From a virus: a stretch of 31,846 bases of DNA. Positions 29,146-31,846 of the stretch are shown here, piece by piece. The stretch is from positions 1 to 31,846 of the IMG/VR virus record IMGVR_UViG_3300042467_000627. The stretch is one strand, 5' to 3'. The notes beneath the pieces were generated by a model. It saw only the letters and a program-made list of their open reading frames with translations, searched no databases and was not told the origin of the DNA. Position numbers and translations under genes: made by a program. The number at the start of each line of letters is the position of its first letter. The stretch's first letter is position 1.

Positions 29146-29555
29146 CGCTCCGTGTTGAAGTGGTTCCCTCAGAGTTTTTGAACATCACTTGGCCGAAAGT
29201 TGAAAAGTACATTGCAGCGGCTGTTGAGTATTCTAATGGCATGCTCTCTGTAGAAGAGGTCAAGGTCAGAGTTTTGGATGGAGTATGGACACTCATCGTA
29301 GTCATTGACAATTCTGATACAATACAGGGAGCCGCTGCGGTTTCTTTTTTCAATAGAACAGACAATCGCGTTGCTTATGTCACTAGCATAGGCGGCAGAC
29401 TGATTTCAAACAAAAAGGCTTTTTCGCAACTGCGCGATCTCCTCAAAAAGTACGGGGCCACTTGTATAGAGGGCACCACTAGAGATTCGACACTGCGCTT
29501 ATGGGAAAGGATTGGTGCCCGTAAACAGTCCAACTACATACAAATAACCCTGTAA
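29142..29555 (+). CDS. GNAT-like acetyltransferase-fold protein, 137 aa
   Basis: Mixed alpha/beta domain: helix ITWPKVEKYIAAAVEYSNG, strands with KVRVLDGVWTLIVVIDNSD, then GAAAVSFFNRTDNRVAYVTS and IGGRLISNKKAFSQLRDLLK, then ATCIEGTTRDSTLRLWERIG. The order (helix, strands, long helix, 'R...W.R.G' end) resembles phage members of the GNAT superfamily. A clear acetyl-CoA P-loop (Q/RxxGxG/A) is not visible, so enzymatic activity is not assured. Its location between two ejection genes recalls similar genes in other phages. Coupled to the previous gene by ATGA overlap. Confidence 0.65.
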   Translation: MTLRVEVVPSEFLNITWPKVEKYIAAAVEYSNGMLSVEEVKVRVLDGVWTLIVVIDNSDTIQGAAAVSFFNRTDNRVAYVTSIGGRLISNKKAFSQLRDLLKKYGATCIEGTTRDSTLRLWERIGARKQSNYIQITL

Positions 29556-29572
29556 ATTTAGAGGATACGAAC

Positions 29573-31846
29573 ATGGCATCTCCTCCCGGCCAAAAGCCTG
29601 TCACATTCTCAGAGAGCACTGTAAGAGACCCCATAGCAGAACAGAAATGGGCATACCTAACAGCGCATGACTACTCTCCGTTAAACATTCTGACAGCCGA
29701 CGCTTCTCGAAAAGCGCAGATTCTAGCGGGTATGGCAAAAAATGACCCGAAAGCGCAGAAAGCGTTCTTTGGGCGCAAACCTACCGCTGCAGATTGGGCT
29801 AACTTGAAGGGAGGCACGGGGCAACCTATTCCTCAGCCTACACAAAAAGCCGCACAAGGCGGGCTGATGGCTCTGCGGGGGTACTCTTCGGGTGGTTCTC
29901 CAAAAGCAACAAATGCGCCCAAAAAGGACGCACCCAAAAAGGACGCACCCAAAAAGAATGCCCCTGAAAAACAAAAACCCCCTGCTAAACCCAAGCTAGC
30001 CCCGCCGCCTAAAAATGAAACCGCGCAGCAGCGTAGCGAACGCTTGATGGCCTTTGAAACTGCAGGCGGAAAGCTAAACAAGCAGCAGAAAGGCTACGTG
30101 GCTAACTTTGCGGAGTACGCCGATAAAGGCTATCCCATAAACCCGAAGACGGGTATGCCCACTCCGCCTAAACTTCCTTCAAATGCTACCAAAGCCCAGA
30201 GAGAGGCGGCAATGGAGAAGTTTACTGCGGATACTAATCTCAACGTAAACGATAAAGGTAAGCTGGCTCCCAACACGGGCGGTCCTAACCCGAACATCTC
30301 CTTAGCCGATAGTCTTACACAGACCCCTGTAGGGTTTGACCCGCAGTCCTTGAAATCGACTATGGCTAAGGACGGGAAAACAGTAATCCCGCCCAGCTTT
30401 ATGACTGACCCCTATGCGGGCATAACAAACCCTTTCTATCGTCAAGCGATAGACTACCAAAAAAATATGAAGATGCCCGGTGAGTATGGGCAAGCCTCTG
30501 ATATGTATCGAACGGCTGGGGCCGGATTAGAAAGTCTGGCTGGGTACAAACCACAAGATGTTTCTTACCAAAATGCTTCGGCTGAAAGAGCCAGTGCAGA
30601 AAAAGCCGCCGCCGCACAGATGGGCAGTATTGCTAATGTCAGTGCGGAACGCGCAGCGGCAGAAAGAGCTCAAGCCTCTCAAATGGCCGCTATTGCTGAT
30701 GTTAATGCACAGCAAGTAGACCTCGGGCAGTATAACGTAAACGCCTCGCAAATGCAGCGCCCAGAGGATGTAACCGCTAAAGAACTGCAGCGGTATCAGA
30801 TGGACAGCGCAAACCCCGTCACCACCCAAGCACTCGAAGCCTATCAAATGGCAGGGCCGGGGTCTTGGACCGATGAGGGTGTGTCTAGCAAATACATGAG
30901 CCCCTACATGCAGGGAGTCATTGACATCTCAAAGCGCGAAGCGGAGAGAGACTATACCAAGCAGATGAATGCACTGAATGCCAAGGCTGTATCGGCTGGA
31001 GCGTTTGGTGGGTCTAGGCAGGCTTTGGAGCGCTCTGAAGCACAGCGTAATTACAACGAGCAGTTGCAAGACATTCAAACGCGAGGTCTGCAGCAAGCTT
31101 ACGAATCAGGTCGTTCTCAGTACACTGGGGAATTAAGCATGTCGCAGCAGGCGGCTCTGCAGAATCTGCAGTCTAAACTCTCCACACAGTCGCAGTCTTC
31201 GCAGCAAGAGTTGCAAGCGATGCTCTCTAACCAGAACATCGACTACCAGACCAAAGTGCAGAACCTACAGGCTATGCTGGGTGTACAGTCTCAAGAAGCA
31301 CAGCAGATGCTCAATGCGTCACTGGCTAATCAACAGGCTGAAATGGTAACTAGCCAAACCAATGCACAACTGGCACAGCAGGCAGCACTGGCTAACCAAG
31401 GCGTAAACTCTCAAGGTGCTCTGGCTAATCAAGCAGCAGCGCTTCAAGCGGCTCTAGCTAATCAACAAACACAGTTTGGCACAGGGCAGTTCAATGCTGG
31501 GGCGCAGAATCAAGCCTCTCTTGCTAATGCTCAGTTGGGAACACAGGCCAATCTAGCCAACCAACGGGCGGCACTTGAAGCGGCTCTGGCTAATCAGCAG
31601 ACTCAGTTCGGTGTGGGCTCTTTGAATGCAAATCTGGCGAATCAAACCAACCTGCAGAATGCTTCGCTGGGAACACAGGCGGCTCTTCAAAATGCTCAGT
31701 TGGGTACAAACGTCAACCTTGCCAACTCCCAATACGGCCTGCAGTCGCAGATGGCTAACCAACAAGCGGGGCTTCAAGGAAATCAGCAGAACATCGGCGC
31801 TTTTAACGCTATGGGCAACATGGCTCAAGGCTTAGGGGCTATAGGC
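29573..31846 (+). CDS. Very large internal/ejection virion protein, partial (runs off right edge)
   Basis: Open from ATG 29573 (SD GAGG upstream) to the window end, at least 758 residues with no stop. Residues 1-100 include FGRKPTAADWANLKGG and a GGLMALRGYSSGG turn. A Lys/Pro/Ala linker with KKDAP repeats follows at about 105-145. The middle has SSKYMSPYMQGVIDISKREA and SAGAFGGSRQALERSEAQRN (about 440-490), a motif I recognise in large phage virion proteins. From about 580 to the edge the chain is an Ala/Asn/Gln/Leu-rich repeat such as AALANQQTQFG, with an 11-residue period suggesting a long right-handed coil. The likely role is an ejected internal virion protein, comparable in role to T7 gp15/gp16 or P22 gp16/gp20. 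The true end lies beyond this window. Confidence 0.85.
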   Translation, partial: MASPPGQKPVTFSESTVRDPIAEQKWAYLTAHDYSPLNILTADASRKAQILAGMAKNDPKAQKAFFGRKPTAADWANLKGGTGQPIPQPTQKAAQGGLMALRGYSSGGSPKATNAPKKDAPKKDAPKKNAPEKQKPPAKPKLAPPPKNETAQQRSERLMAFETAGGKLNKQQKGYVANFAEYADKGYPINPKTGMPTPPKLPSNATKAQREAAMEKFTADTNLNVNDKGKLAPNTGGPNPNISLADSLTQTPVGFDPQSLKSTMAKDGKTVIPPSFMTDPYAGITNPFYRQAIDYQKNMKMPGEYGQASDMYRTAGAGLESLAGYKPQDVSYQNASAERASAEKAAAAQMGSIANVSAERAAAERAQASQMAAIADVNAQQVDLGQYNVNASQMQRPEDVTAKELQRYQMDSANPVTTQALEAYQMAGPGSWTDEGVSSKYMSPYMQGVIDISKREAERDYTKQMNALNAKAVSAGAFGGSRQALERSEAQRNYNEQLQDIQTRGLQQAYESGRSQYTGELSMSQQAALQNLQSKLSTQSQSSQQELQAMLSNQNIDYQTKVQNLQAMLGVQSQEAQQMLNASLANQQAEMVTSQTNAQLAQQAALANQGVNSQGALANQAAALQAALANQQTQFGTGQFNAGAQNQASLANAQLGTQANLANQRAALEAALANQQTQFGVGSLNANLANQTNLQNASLGTQAALQNAQLGTNVNLANSQYGLQSQMANQQAGLQGNQQNIGAFNAMGNMAQGLGAIG

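Overview
This window looks like the late (virion assembly) half of a tailed bacteriophage genome. It could be a free phage contig or a prophage segment: no integrase, attachment site or host gene is visible. From about 1.8 kb to the right end every gene is on the + strand, tightly packed, with many 1-8 base overlaps. The order is small terminase, large terminase (terL), portal, scaffold, major capsid protein, neck/adaptor proteins, tail fibres, lysis genes, tail nozzle and internal/ejected proteins. I see portal, neck and a large nozzle-like protein, but no tail tube, sheath, baseplate or classical tape-measure gene. That points to a short-tailed (podovirus-type) virion. The host cannot be named. 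Sigma70-like promoters, strong Shine-Dalgarno (SD) sites and an M15 endolysin without a cell-wall-binding domain suggest a Gram-negative bacterium (inference).

Region by region. (1) 1-1226 is a small leftward operon: a 263-aa protein of unknown function, a 22-aa hydrophobic peptide and a 57-aa acidic protein, ending at a rho-independent terminator near 88-115. (2) 1227-1787 is a 560-base divergent control region with a leftward promoter, a pair of 12-base palindromes 22 bases apart (a third copy lies at 57-68), GC-rich hairpins, a candidate rightward promoter and a pyrimidine-rich leader. (3) 1788-10428 is the packaging and head module: probable TerS, TerL, a DUF3310 (T7 gp1.7-related) protein, portal, a phage-encoded GroES-like co-chaperonin, scaffold, a probable decoration protein and a Mu gpT-like capsid protein, closed by a strong terminator. 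(4) 10491-11514 is a GIY-YIG homing endonuclease gene with its own promoter. A near-perfect sigma70 promoter overlaps its stop codon and restarts transcription. (5) 11603-17901 holds small virion proteins, neck adaptors, a zinc-ribbon protein and an unusual series of very small or low-complexity Lys-rich proteins. (6) 17914-23746 holds two fibres, each with a C-terminal S74 auto-cleaving chaperone domain, flanking an M15 endolysin, a holin-like protein and a protein of 22-residue repeats. (7) 23750-31846 holds the nozzle-like protein and ejection-type proteins, interleaved with a cupin and a GNAT-like protein. The last gene runs off the right edge.

How it fits together: TerS/TerL package DNA through the portal into a scaffolded gpT-type capsid whose folding may be helped by the phage GroES. 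Adaptors and the nozzle close the head. Fibres trimerise with the help of their S74 domains. Ejected proteins leave with the DNA, and the M15 enzyme plus holin lyse the cell. All family assignments are made by reading the translated sequence. No database search was run.
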